DNA from: Flavobacterium salilacus subsp. salilacus
GTDB taxonomy: Bacteria > Bacteroidota > Bacteroidia > Flavobacteriales > Flavobacteriaceae
Length of the DNA stretch: 64,000 nt
Direction: 5' to 3'
Assembly (NCBI RefSeq): GCF_004634195.1
Contig: NZ_SKBP01000006.1
Location: 1-64,000, forward strand
In this document: piece by piece, positions 9,301 to 15,911 of the stretch
How positions within the stretch are numbered: position 1 is the first letter of the stretch
Layout: every line of letters starts with the position of its first letter
Made by a program: the position numbers and the translations under genes
The notes under the pieces: model-generated
Seen by the model: only the letters and a program-made list of their open reading frames with translations
What the model was told of the DNA's origin: nothing
Databases searched by the model: none

Positions 9301-10014
9301 AACTCGGAAAGGGAAATGGCAAATGCTATGTATTTAGCAGGATTTGATGTAAAAGACGTTCACATGACTGACCTTATCAGTGGTCGTGAAACGCTGGAAG
9401 ATATCCAGTTTATAGGTGCTGTTGGTGGTTTTTCTAACAGTGATGTGTTAGGCTCGGCGAAAGGTTGGGCGGGTGCATTTATGTATAACGAGAAAGCCAA
9501 AACAGCTTTAGAGAACTTCTTTAAGCGAGAAGATACGTTATCGGTTGGTATTTGTAACGGTTGCCAGTTGTTTATTGAGCTTGGACTTATAAACCCTGAC
9601 CACGAAGCAAAACCACGTATGCTGCACAACGACAGCCACAAACACGAAAGTAACTTTACATCGGTTACAGTACAGGAAAGTAACTCAATAATGCTGAACA
9701 CTTTGGCAGGCAGTACGCTGGGTGTATGGATTTCGCATGGCGAGGGTAAATTTAACCTGCCGTATGAAGAAAGCAAGTATAACATTGTAGCGAAATATGC
9801 ATATAGCGGTTATCCTGCTAACCCTAATGGTTCGGATTATGATGTTGCCATGATGAGCAGTAACGATGGTCGTCACTTGGTAATGATGCCACATATTGAG
9901 CGTTCTATGTTCCAATGGAACTGGGCGTACTACCCTGAGGGTAGAAAAGATGAAGTTTCGCCTTGGCACGAAGCTTTTGTAAATGCTCGTAAGTGGATTG
10001 AAGAGAGAGTTTGA
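6352..10014 (+). CDS. purL: Phosphoribosylformylglycinamidine synthase, single-chain
   Basis: 1220 residues, the large fused form (PurL plus PurQ) found in Proteobacteria, Bacteroidota and eukaryotes. It makes FGAM from FGAR, ATP and glutamine in purine synthesis. Visible in order: N-terminal PurS-like domain, [71 protein letters not shown], and a C-terminal class I amidotransferase with GICNGCQLF (nucleophilic Cys) and MMPHIERS. It is intact. It has its own promoter, ends at the hairpin 10043-10068, and is followed by an accessory patch. Confidence 0.97.
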   Translation: [1220 protein letters not shown]

Positions 10015-10026
10015 GATAAAAGACGA

Positions 10027-10038
10027 TAGATAATAGAT
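10027..10038 (+). repeat. Isolated copy of the IVS-cassette boundary repeat
   Basis: TAGATAATAGAT just after purL. The same 12-mer occurs twice before the four-helix-bundle gene (20510-20528) and once inverted after it (20917-20928). Here it stands alone without such a gene, so it may be a scar or a target-like sequence. Confidence 0.5.
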
Positions 10039-10041
10039 AAA

Positions 10042-10069
10042 AATGCCTCCAGAAAAGGAGGCATTTTTT
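10042..10069 (+). terminator. purL terminator
   Basis: ATGCCTCC, short loop, GGAGGCAT followed by eight T. It separates purL from the membrane cassette. Confidence 0.85.
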
Positions 10070-10072
10070 TTA

Positions 10073-10080
10073 TATATTTG
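10073..10080 (+). promoter_or_regulatory. -7 element of the membrane cassette
   Basis: TATATTTG (TAnnTTTG match) 25 bp before the ATG at 10106, immediately after the purL terminator. No good TTG partner is seen, because the -33 region lies in the terminator. Confidence 0.45.
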
Positions 10081-10105
10081 GATAACTAAAAAATTATTAA
10101 AATAT

Positions 10106-10381
10106 ATGTCTGATCAATCAACAACTTTTGATTTAAAAGATGCTATAACTTTTCTTTTAAAAAACTTTAGATTCGAACGTTATCTTTATTTGACTATCAC
10201 ATTAGCTTCTATAATTCTCTTGGGAATTTTAATATATCAGCTTTTTCAAAAACAAGATTATTTAAATATTCTCGCTATGCTTGCACCTACCGGTGTTATC
10301 TCTTTTTCTCTTATCAGAATATTAAAGATGTGGACTGATTGTATAGAAGTACTTAAAATATATATATCTAAAAATCAGTAA
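10106..10381 (+). CDS. Small two-helix membrane protein, unknown
   Basis: 91 residues from the ATG at 10106. A longer frame would start inside the purL terminator and is rejected. Two predicted transmembrane segments: about 27-47 (LYLTITLASIILLGILIYQ) and 54-72 (LNILAMLAPTGVISFSLI). Both ends are polar; the N-terminus is likely cytoplasmic. No family recognised. It is more AT-rich than purL, with frequent AAA, TTA and ATA codons. It lies 2 nt before the next gene, so the two form a transcription unit. The order and composition look acquired. Confidence 0.6.
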   Translation: MSDQSTTFDLKDAITFLLKNFRFERYLYLTITLASIILLGILIYQLFQKQDYLNILAMLAPTGVISFSLIRILKMWTDCIEVLKIYISKNQ

Positions 10382-10383
10382 TT

Positions 10384-10983
10384 ATGTCTAAAGTTGTTAA
10401 TGACAATCCTATGACTAAAGAGGATCAAAAGAAGGAAATAGAAATAATTATTAATAAGCAAAAAAAGTTTTACAATTATATAGCAGCACTAAGTTTAATA
10501 GCTATAGTTATAGGTTTGACAGCATTAATTATTCAAAATAAATCTCAAAATGAGGAACTAAAAAACATAGAGTCAATTAGCACTGAAAATTCCATTAACG
10601 ATTCTGTAATTGATTCCAAAAAAGACTATGTCATTCAATTTTTAGATTTAAATAATTCGAAACAAAATATTAAGAGTTGTTTTAGTAATGATGTAGATAG
10701 ATTTTATTTAAAAACAAATCTGAATTCAAACCAAATTGAAAAAGAAACAAATGATTACTACAATAAATTTCCCAGAGCTAGAGTGTTTATAGATAAAACC
10801 AGTTTTGTAATTAAACTAAATGAGGATAAGTCCAGTGAAATCTTTGTAAATGGTAAATATTATACAGATAGTTTAAAATTAAGTACAGATATGCCTAAAG
10901 ATGTTATTTTTCAAATAAAACTTGACGATGAAAATAAGATTTATTATGTCAGAAACCTTGAACCCGTAAGTGTAAATCCATAA
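10384..10983 (+). CDS. Single-pass membrane protein, unknown
   Basis: 199 residues. A charged N-terminus (1-30, Lys-rich) is followed by one transmembrane helix (about 34-54, IAALSLIAIVIGLTALII), then a large probably extracytoplasmic domain with Asn, Ser, Lys and Asp enrichment, ending DENKIYYVRNLEPVSVNP. The C-terminal half looks beta-rich. No domain family recognised. It starts 2 nt after the preceding membrane gene, pointing to joint function. Composition is strongly AT-rich compared with purL and phnA on either side, which suggests horizontal acquisition. Confidence 0.6.
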   Translation: MSKVVNDNPMTKEDQKKEIEIIINKQKKFYNYIAALSLIAIVIGLTALIIQNKSQNEELKNIESISTENSINDSVIDSKKDYVIQFLDLNNSKQNIKSCFSNDVDRFYLKTNLNSNQIEKETNDYYNKFPRARVFIDKTSFVIKLNEDKSSEIFVNGKYYTDSLKLSTDMPKDVIFQIKLDDENKIYYVRNLEPVSVNP

Positions 10984-11054
10984 TCATTAATTGAAATCAC
11001 ATAACAGTTTCTTCTTTGTAATTATAGTTCTAAAAAAATCCTACTTTATATTTT

Positions 11055-11135
11055 CTACAACACCTCATCAATCATCCCAAAGGCTTTGGCTTCTTCGGCT
11101 GTCATCCAGTAGTCGCGCTCTGATAATTTTTCAAT
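11055..11135 (-). pseudogene. clpP: Remnant of the 3' end of a clpP gene
   Basis: Reading the minus strand to the TAG at 11055-11057 gives about 25 codons translating as IEKLSERDYWMTAEEAKAFG followed by MIDEVL and stop. This is the highly conserved C-terminal region of ClpP (the DRDYWMTAEEAKxYGMIDEVL pattern of Bacteroidota). No upstream ClpP catalytic Ser/His region is present: the frame runs straight into the terminator of the PhnA-like gene. It is therefore a decayed fragment, not a gene. Confidence 0.75.
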
Positions 11136-11167
11136 AAAAAAGCCTCCTTTTTGGGAGGCTTTTTTAT
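11136..11167 (-). terminator. Terminator of the PhnA-like gene
   Basis: AAAAAAGCCTCC, short loop, GGAGGCTTTTTT. Symmetrical A and T tracts allow action on both strands. It abuts the clpP remnant. Confidence 0.85.
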
Positions 11168-11188
11168 ATTTTAAATCGTTCGAATAAC

Positions 11189-11767
11189 TTATTGCCTTTT
11201 TACAAATTTAGTAAGGATAACTATTTGTTGCCCGTCAATTTTACCTTCTATCTGCTCTACATTATCGTGTACTAAACGAATGTTACGTACTGCTGTACCT
11301 ATTTTTGCATTTATGGTAGATCCTTTTACATCAAGGTCTTTAATCAGTGTTACAGTATCGCCGTTTTGTAAAATGTTGCCGTTAGTATCTTTATGCAATT
11401 CAACATTACCATCACCTAAATGGTCACCTGTTGCTTCTGCCCATGCCAAATTATCTTCATCCAAATACATCATCTCCAAAGCATCCGCAGCCCAGCTTTC
11501 ATTTCTGAAACGGTTAAGCATACGCCAAGATACTACCTGTACCGCAGGAACTTCACTCCACATAGCCGTAGGTAGAAAACTCTCCCAAAAACGGCTGTCT
11601 AATTCTTCTTTTTTATCTATCTGGTTAAGACATTTTTCTGTTATCAATATAGAAGTGTCAGCACCATTCTTAGTAGGCGGTACATCATAAATAACCAGGT
11701 TATCTGTTTCTCCGCTTAATTCACATATATTTCCGCTTCGCTCTTTAAGTGTTTCTTCTAATTTCAT
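11189..11767 (-). CDS. PhnA domain protein
   Basis: 192 residues. The N-terminal part has the pattern MKLEETLKERSGNICELSG, a reduced version of the PhnA zinc ribbon with few of the usual cysteines, then a central helical region. The C-terminal PhnA/YjdM beta-barrel domain is clear: KDTNGNILQNGDTVTLIKDLDVKGS followed by GTAVRNIRLV and IVILTKFVKR. Despite the old annotation, PhnA/YjdM proteins are not established in phosphonate cleavage; function is open. It is monocistronic, with a TATATTTG element (11805-11812) upstream on the same strand. Confidence 0.85.
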   Translation of the reverse strand: MKLEETLKERSGNICELSGETDNLVIYDVPPTKNGADTSILITEKCLNQIDKKEELDSRFWESFLPTAMWSEVPAVQVVSWRMLNRFRNESWAADALEMMYLDEDNLAWAEATGDHLGDGNVELHKDTNGNILQNGDTVTLIKDLDVKGSTINAKIGTAVRNIRLVHDNVEQIEGKIDGQQIVILTKFVKRQ

Positions 11768-12087
11768 TAGATATTTTATATTTTATTAGGAGCGCAAATA
11801 TAACATATTTGAAACTATGAAATATCAATTTACACTGTGTTTATTGAGCTTTTATATTATTAAATTCTTATTATTTATAAAATATTCTTATTTATGCATC
11901 AAAATGACTTTAAAACAGATAAAAAAGCAATGGCGCTAATTACTTATTTAAAATAAACTTTGCTTAATGATATAAATGACTCGTATATCAAAATGAAATT
12001 CTAATGTTTTATGCTCTATAATTATATATTTTTTATAGAATATATGTATTTTTTTCATAATTTGCATAATAAAACCTTATAAAAGAT
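11768..12087. other. 320 bp divergent intergenic region
   Basis: AT-rich spacer between the PhnA-like gene (leftward) and the acyl-CoA ligase (rightward). It holds the minus-strand -7 element TATATTTG at 11805-11812. On the plus strand only near-matches to the promoter consensus are seen before the ligase ATG. No RNA fold, repeat or convincing small ORF was found. Confidence 0.6.
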
Positions 12088-13860
12088 ATGGATACTATCA
12101 CCCGTTTATTCGATTTTCCTTATTATCAGCTTGAAAAATATAATCTTAAGGATGCATTAGTTACCAAATATGGAAATGAATGGATAAAAACATCTACCGA
12201 GGAATACATTGCAAAAGCCAATGCTTTTTCGCGAGGATTGCTCCGCCTGGGTATTAAAAAAAATGATAAGATAGCTGTTATATCTTCAAACAACCGAACA
12301 GAGTGGAATATCGTAGATATAGGTATATTACAAACGGGAGCACAAAATGTACCGGTTTATCCTACCATATCAGAAGAAGATTATGAATATATACTCAACC
12401 ATTGCGGGGCTATATATTGCATTGTATCTGATGGGGAGCTTTATGATAAAATACAGAAAATAAAACACAGGTTGCCTGCGCTGAAAGAGATATACGCATT
12501 TCAAGAGGTACAAGGCTGTAAAAGCTGGAACGAAATATTAGACCTCGGTAAAGACGAAAGCAACCAAAACGAAGTGGAAGCCTCCAAAAACAGTATAACG
12601 GAAGATGAACTGGCTACGGTGATATATACATCGGGTACTACAGGCAGACCAAAGGGTGTAATGCTGTCGCATAAAAACATAGTATCTGATGTACTAATGA
12701 GTGCTGAAAGAGTACCTTTTGAAGCAGGAAAAAACAGAGCATTGAGCTTTTTACCCGTATGCCATATTTATGAGCGTATGATATTGTATTTATACCAGTA
12801 TTACGGTGTATCAATATACTTTGCCGAATCGATTGAAAAAGTGAGTGATAACATAAAAGAAGCGACCCCCGATGTTATTACGGCAGTACCGCGATTGCTG
12901 GAAAAAGTATATGACAAAATTATAGCCAAAGGATCAGAGCTTACAGGCATTAAAAAAATGCTGTTCTTTTGGGCTGTTGAAGTAGGGCTTAAATATGAAC
13001 CTTACGGAGCTAACGGCCCCATATATGGCTTAAAGCTATGGCTGGCAAGAAAACTTATTTTCAGCAAATGGAAAGCAGGACTTGGTGGCAGGCTCGGTCT
13101 TATGGTTTCGGGTAGTGCTGCCATACAGCCAAGACTGGCACGAGTATTTGCCGCTGCCGAAATACCGGTGATGGAGGGTTACGGACTTACTGAAACCTCG
13201 CCTGTTATAGCGGTTAATGATGAGCGTAACGGAGGGTTCAGGATAGGTACTGTGGGAAGACCCCTTAACGGTGTTGAAGTAAAAATTGCCGAAGATGGCG
13301 AAATATTATGCAAAGGCCCTAATGTAATGATGGGGTATTATAATGACGAAGAAAAAACCAAAGAGGTTATGACCGATGGTTATTTCCACACGGGAGATAT
13401 AGGGATAATAGACAAAGATGGTTTCCTAAAAATAACCGACAGGAAAAAAGAGATGTTTAAAACATCAGGCGGAAAATATATTGCTCCGCAGCTTATAGAA
13501 AACGCTATGAAACAATCGCGTTTTATAGAGCAGATAATGGTTATAGGCGATGGCGAAAAAATGCCTGCTGCCTTTATACAGCCTGACTTTGAGTTTTTAA
13601 AACAATGGGCACAACGCAAAGGTATAAAACAAGGTACTGTTGAAGAACTCATAAATAACGAAGATGTTATAAGCAGGATAAAGGAGGAAGTAGATGCCAT
13701 TAATGTAAAATTCGGACATTGGGAACAGGTAAAACGATTTGAGCTAACTCCCGAAATATGGTCTGTAGATGGTGGCGAAATGACACCTACACTAAAACTA
13801 AAACGTAAAGCTATAAAAGAAAAATATCAAAAACTGTATGACAAAATATATAATACATAG
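12088..13860 (+). CDS. Long-chain fatty acid CoA ligase
   Basis: 590-residue AMP-forming acyl-CoA synthetase that activates fatty acids for beta-oxidation. The P-loop-like motif VIYTSGTTGRPKGVMLSH is at about 178-195, the A5 motif GYGLTETSPV at about 365-375, the HTGDIG motif at about 432-437 and the DRKKEMFKTSGGKYIAP motif near 450. The eukaryote-like FACL architecture is complete. It opens a rightward block that continues with an unknown gene, MarR, fadN, fadA and fadE, so it very likely feeds that pathway. Confidence 0.93.
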   Translation: MDTITRLFDFPYYQLEKYNLKDALVTKYGNEWIKTSTEEYIAKANAFSRGLLRLGIKKNDKIAVISSNNRTEWNIVDIGILQTGAQNVPVYPTISEEDYEYILNHCGAIYCIVSDGELYDKIQKIKHRLPALKEIYAFQEVQGCKSWNEILDLGKDESNQNEVEASKNSITEDELATVIYTSGTTGRPKGVMLSHKNIVSDVLMSAERVPFEAGKNRALSFLPVCHIYERMILYLYQYYGVSIYFAESIEKVSDNIKEATPDVITAVPRLLEKVYDKIIAKGSELTGIKKMLFFWAVEVGLKYEPYGANGPIYGLKLWLARKLIFSKWKAGLGGRLGLMVSGSAAIQPRLARVFAAAEIPVMEGYGLTETSPVIAVNDERNGGFRIGTVGRPLNGVEVKIAEDGEILCKGPNVMMGYYNDEEKTKEVMTDGYFHTGDIGIIDKDGFLKITDRKKEMFKTSGGKYIAPQLIENAMKQSRFIEQIMVIGDGEKMPAAFIQPDFEFLKQWAQRKGIKQGTVEELINNEDVISRIKEEVDAINVKFGHWEQVKRFELTPEIWSVDGGEMTPTLKLKRKAIKEKYQKLYDKIYNT

Positions 13861-13927
13861 TATATAAAATAAAAACAGTCAGTATAGTTTTTATCATATT
13901 ACATACACATCTAAAACTAAAAAATAT

Positions 13928-15100
13928 ATGATAAAATGGTTATCCCGTTTACTAAAACCAAGGGATAAGGTTGCTGTTGCAGAATGGCGTACTAAACACT
14001 CCCATTACAGAAATATTATTAGCAGTATTGATACTTCCGGCAAATTGCCGTATGAGTACGTACTGCCTGATAATATAAAAATCGACGTACAGGAAAAAAA
14101 AGAAAAAAAAGCATCTATATACAGTGTAATTTTTGAATTCGGACAGGAAGAGTCAGCCTTGCGGGAAATAAAGGAACTTGCTAAAAAATTACAGGATATA
14201 GCCGTTACAGGGAATAAAGAAACTGCTGCAGAGTTTTATAATACCATTACTAAGTATGAGGATATCATAAACCTTATAGATCCTTTTTTAGAAGAAATAT
14301 CCAACTACTCCCTGGTTATAGAACCAAACTTGTTTGCTTTTGCTAATGATATGGCTTTAAATACAGCACACAAAAACAGTGTTAAATTCGGGATAGCTAT
14401 TTTGGGGCTTTGCCAAAATCAGGTAGTTATAGAAAAATTGAAATTATTAGGACTTCATGATGAGTTTACTTTATATACAGTTATAGCATTACTAAACTTA
14501 TGCGAAAATCCTGAAAATGATTTACTGGAAGTGGGACAGAAAGTAAACGGATGGGGGAAAATACAACTTGTGGACAGATTGGCAAGAATCTGTAAAAGCG
14601 AAAAGGTAAAAGAATGGCTGATAACTGACGGGTATAAAAACAGTGTCCATAATCAGTACCTTGCCTGCACCTGCGCTACCTATGGTGATCTTAGTAAAAA
14701 ACTGGAAGCAAAAAATATTGATCCGGAACTGTATATTGCTGCTTCGGAAATATTGGACGTGCTTTTATCTCCGGGTCCTTGTGAAGATATATCATGTTAT
14801 GAAGATGCTCATAAAACATTAATTAGTTTTATAAAACATTCATACCAGCATGCCAATCATATAAAGGACTTTATACTATTGCACAAAGTAAAAGTATATT
14901 TAAATAAGATGCTTTTAGATACCGAAAGGGAAAACAAATGGAGCGATCGTAAAATTACCGATTGCCTTGTTACCATTGCAAAAATTATTGATTGCGATAC
15001 CTGGAAGGTTATTATTACTAATATATTGGTAAACCCCTACGATAAGAACTACCCACACGCTCGGGAGGCTGCCGCTTTGATGGGGCTGACTGCTACATAA
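13928..15100 (+). CDS. Unknown helical protein in the fatty acid block
   Basis: 390 residues with no recognised domain. The sequence is strongly helical, with repeated hydrophobic heptad-like stretches from about 60 to 385 (VKFGIAILGLCQNQVVIEKL, LYTVIALLNLCENPEN), resembling HEAT/ARM-type solenoids. There is no signal peptide or membrane segment. The N-terminus carries basic residues. It lies 67 bp after the acyl-CoA ligase on the same strand and ends before a terminator at 15131. A role tied to the ligase is only a positional inference. Confidence 0.75.
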   Translation: MIKWLSRLLKPRDKVAVAEWRTKHSHYRNIISSIDTSGKLPYEYVLPDNIKIDVQEKKEKKASIYSVIFEFGQEESALREIKELAKKLQDIAVTGNKETAAEFYNTITKYEDIINLIDPFLEEISNYSLVIEPNLFAFANDMALNTAHKNSVKFGIAILGLCQNQVVIEKLKLLGLHDEFTLYTVIALLNLCENPENDLLEVGQKVNGWGKIQLVDRLARICKSEKVKEWLITDGYKNSVHNQYLACTCATYGDLSKKLEAKNIDPELYIAASEILDVLLSPGPCEDISCYEDAHKTLISFIKHSYQHANHIKDFILLHKVKVYLNKMLLDTERENKWSDRKITDCLVTIAKIIDCDTWKVIITNILVNPYDKNYPHAREAAALMGLTAT

Positions 15101-15130
15101 TAGTCATTAAGCCATAACTATAATACACCA

Positions 15131-15158
15131 AAACTCCCTTCTCACAGGGAGTTTCATT
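15131..15158 (+). terminator. Terminator after the unknown helical gene
   Basis: AAACTCCCT, 6 nt loop, AGGGAGTTT, followed by a modest T-rich tail. It separates the ligase unit from the marR-fad unit. Confidence 0.7.
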
Positions 15159-15332
15159 ATATATAGATATATAATAATTATTAGCTATATTTACATATAT
15201 CACAAAAACAAAGCAACTTTACAATTTAATATTTTAGCATCATATAATATAAATCTGCAATAACATCATACTTGAAACACTAATAATTCAAAATAACATT
15301 TATTTTTTTATTAACATTAAAATTTGATAAAA

Positions 15333-15367
15333 TTAATATGCATGCATACTAATTTTTTGTATATTTG
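15333..15367 (+). promoter_or_regulatory. marR promoter with a palindromic operator
   Basis: TATGCATGCATA (15337-15348) is a perfect palindrome extended by TTA/TAA to a 20 bp palindrome (15333-15352) with one mismatched pair. A consensus -7 element TATATTTG follows at 15360-15367, and marR starts at 15382. The palindrome fills the -33 to -7 interval, the expected place for a repressor site, probably for the MarR protein itself. Confidence 0.6.
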
Positions 15368-15381
15368 AAAATAATTACTTT

Positions 15382-15858
15382 ATGAAAGAGAAAACAATAG
15401 ACTATATACTGAGGGCAACATGGCAGGCGGTAGCAAGAATGTATAATGAAGAAGCCTCAAAATATGGTGCTACTATGTCGATAGGTTTTGCCTTACTATC
15501 TATTGACAAAGAAAACGGAATATCGTCTACCGCGTTAGGACCGCAAATGGGAATGGAGCCGACAAGTCTTACCCGCACATTAAAGTCGATGGAGGAAAAA
15601 GGGCTTATAGTTCGCAAAAAAAACCCTGTGGATGGTAGAGGTGTTATAATCCACCTCACCAAACTGGGTAGAGAGAAAAGAGAACTGTCAAAAACCACAG
15701 TACTCAAATTTAATGATGTAATAAAACAACATGTATCTCAGGAAAAACTGGATCATTTTGCCGAAGTAGCCGAAGTTATTAATGGATTAATTTCAGAAAA
15801 GCAAATTTACAATACTGAGAACATCAAAGAACAAGAAACTGTAAACAGTATAAAATAA
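15382..15858 (+). CDS. MarR-family transcriptional regulator
   Basis: 158 residues with a central winged helix-turn-helix: SSTALGPQMGMEPTSLTRTL (recognition region, about 50-70), then the wing KNPVDGRGVIIHLTKLG. It is flanked by the helical dimerisation segments typical of MarR. It is the first gene of the unit leading to fadN (53 bp gap), and a palindrome overlaps its promoter. By analogy with other bacteria it probably represses beta-oxidation genes until a fatty acyl ligand is present. The ligand is not deducible from the sequence. Confidence 0.9.
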   Translation: MKEKTIDYILRATWQAVARMYNEEASKYGATMSIGFALLSIDKENGISSTALGPQMGMEPTSLTRTLKSMEEKGLIVRKKNPVDGRGVIIHLTKLGREKRELSKTTVLKFNDVIKQHVSQEKLDHFAEVAEVINGLISEKQIYNTENIKEQETVNSIK

Positions 15859-15911
15859 ATAACAACAGGCGCATAGCCTGTGTAAACAAACAAAAAAACT
15901 ATATATAGCAA

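Noticed and set aside
9360-9785. Antisense open frames within purL
   Set aside because: They overlap conserved catalytic regions of purL and have no independent signals.
10043-10105. Longer N-terminus for the first membrane cassette gene
   Set aside because: It would start inside the purL terminator hairpin; the ATG at 10106 follows a -7 element at a sensible distance.
11055-11135. Real small gene for the ClpP-like peptide
   Set aside because: Only the last 25 or so codons of ClpP are present with no start codon in frame; treated as a remnant.
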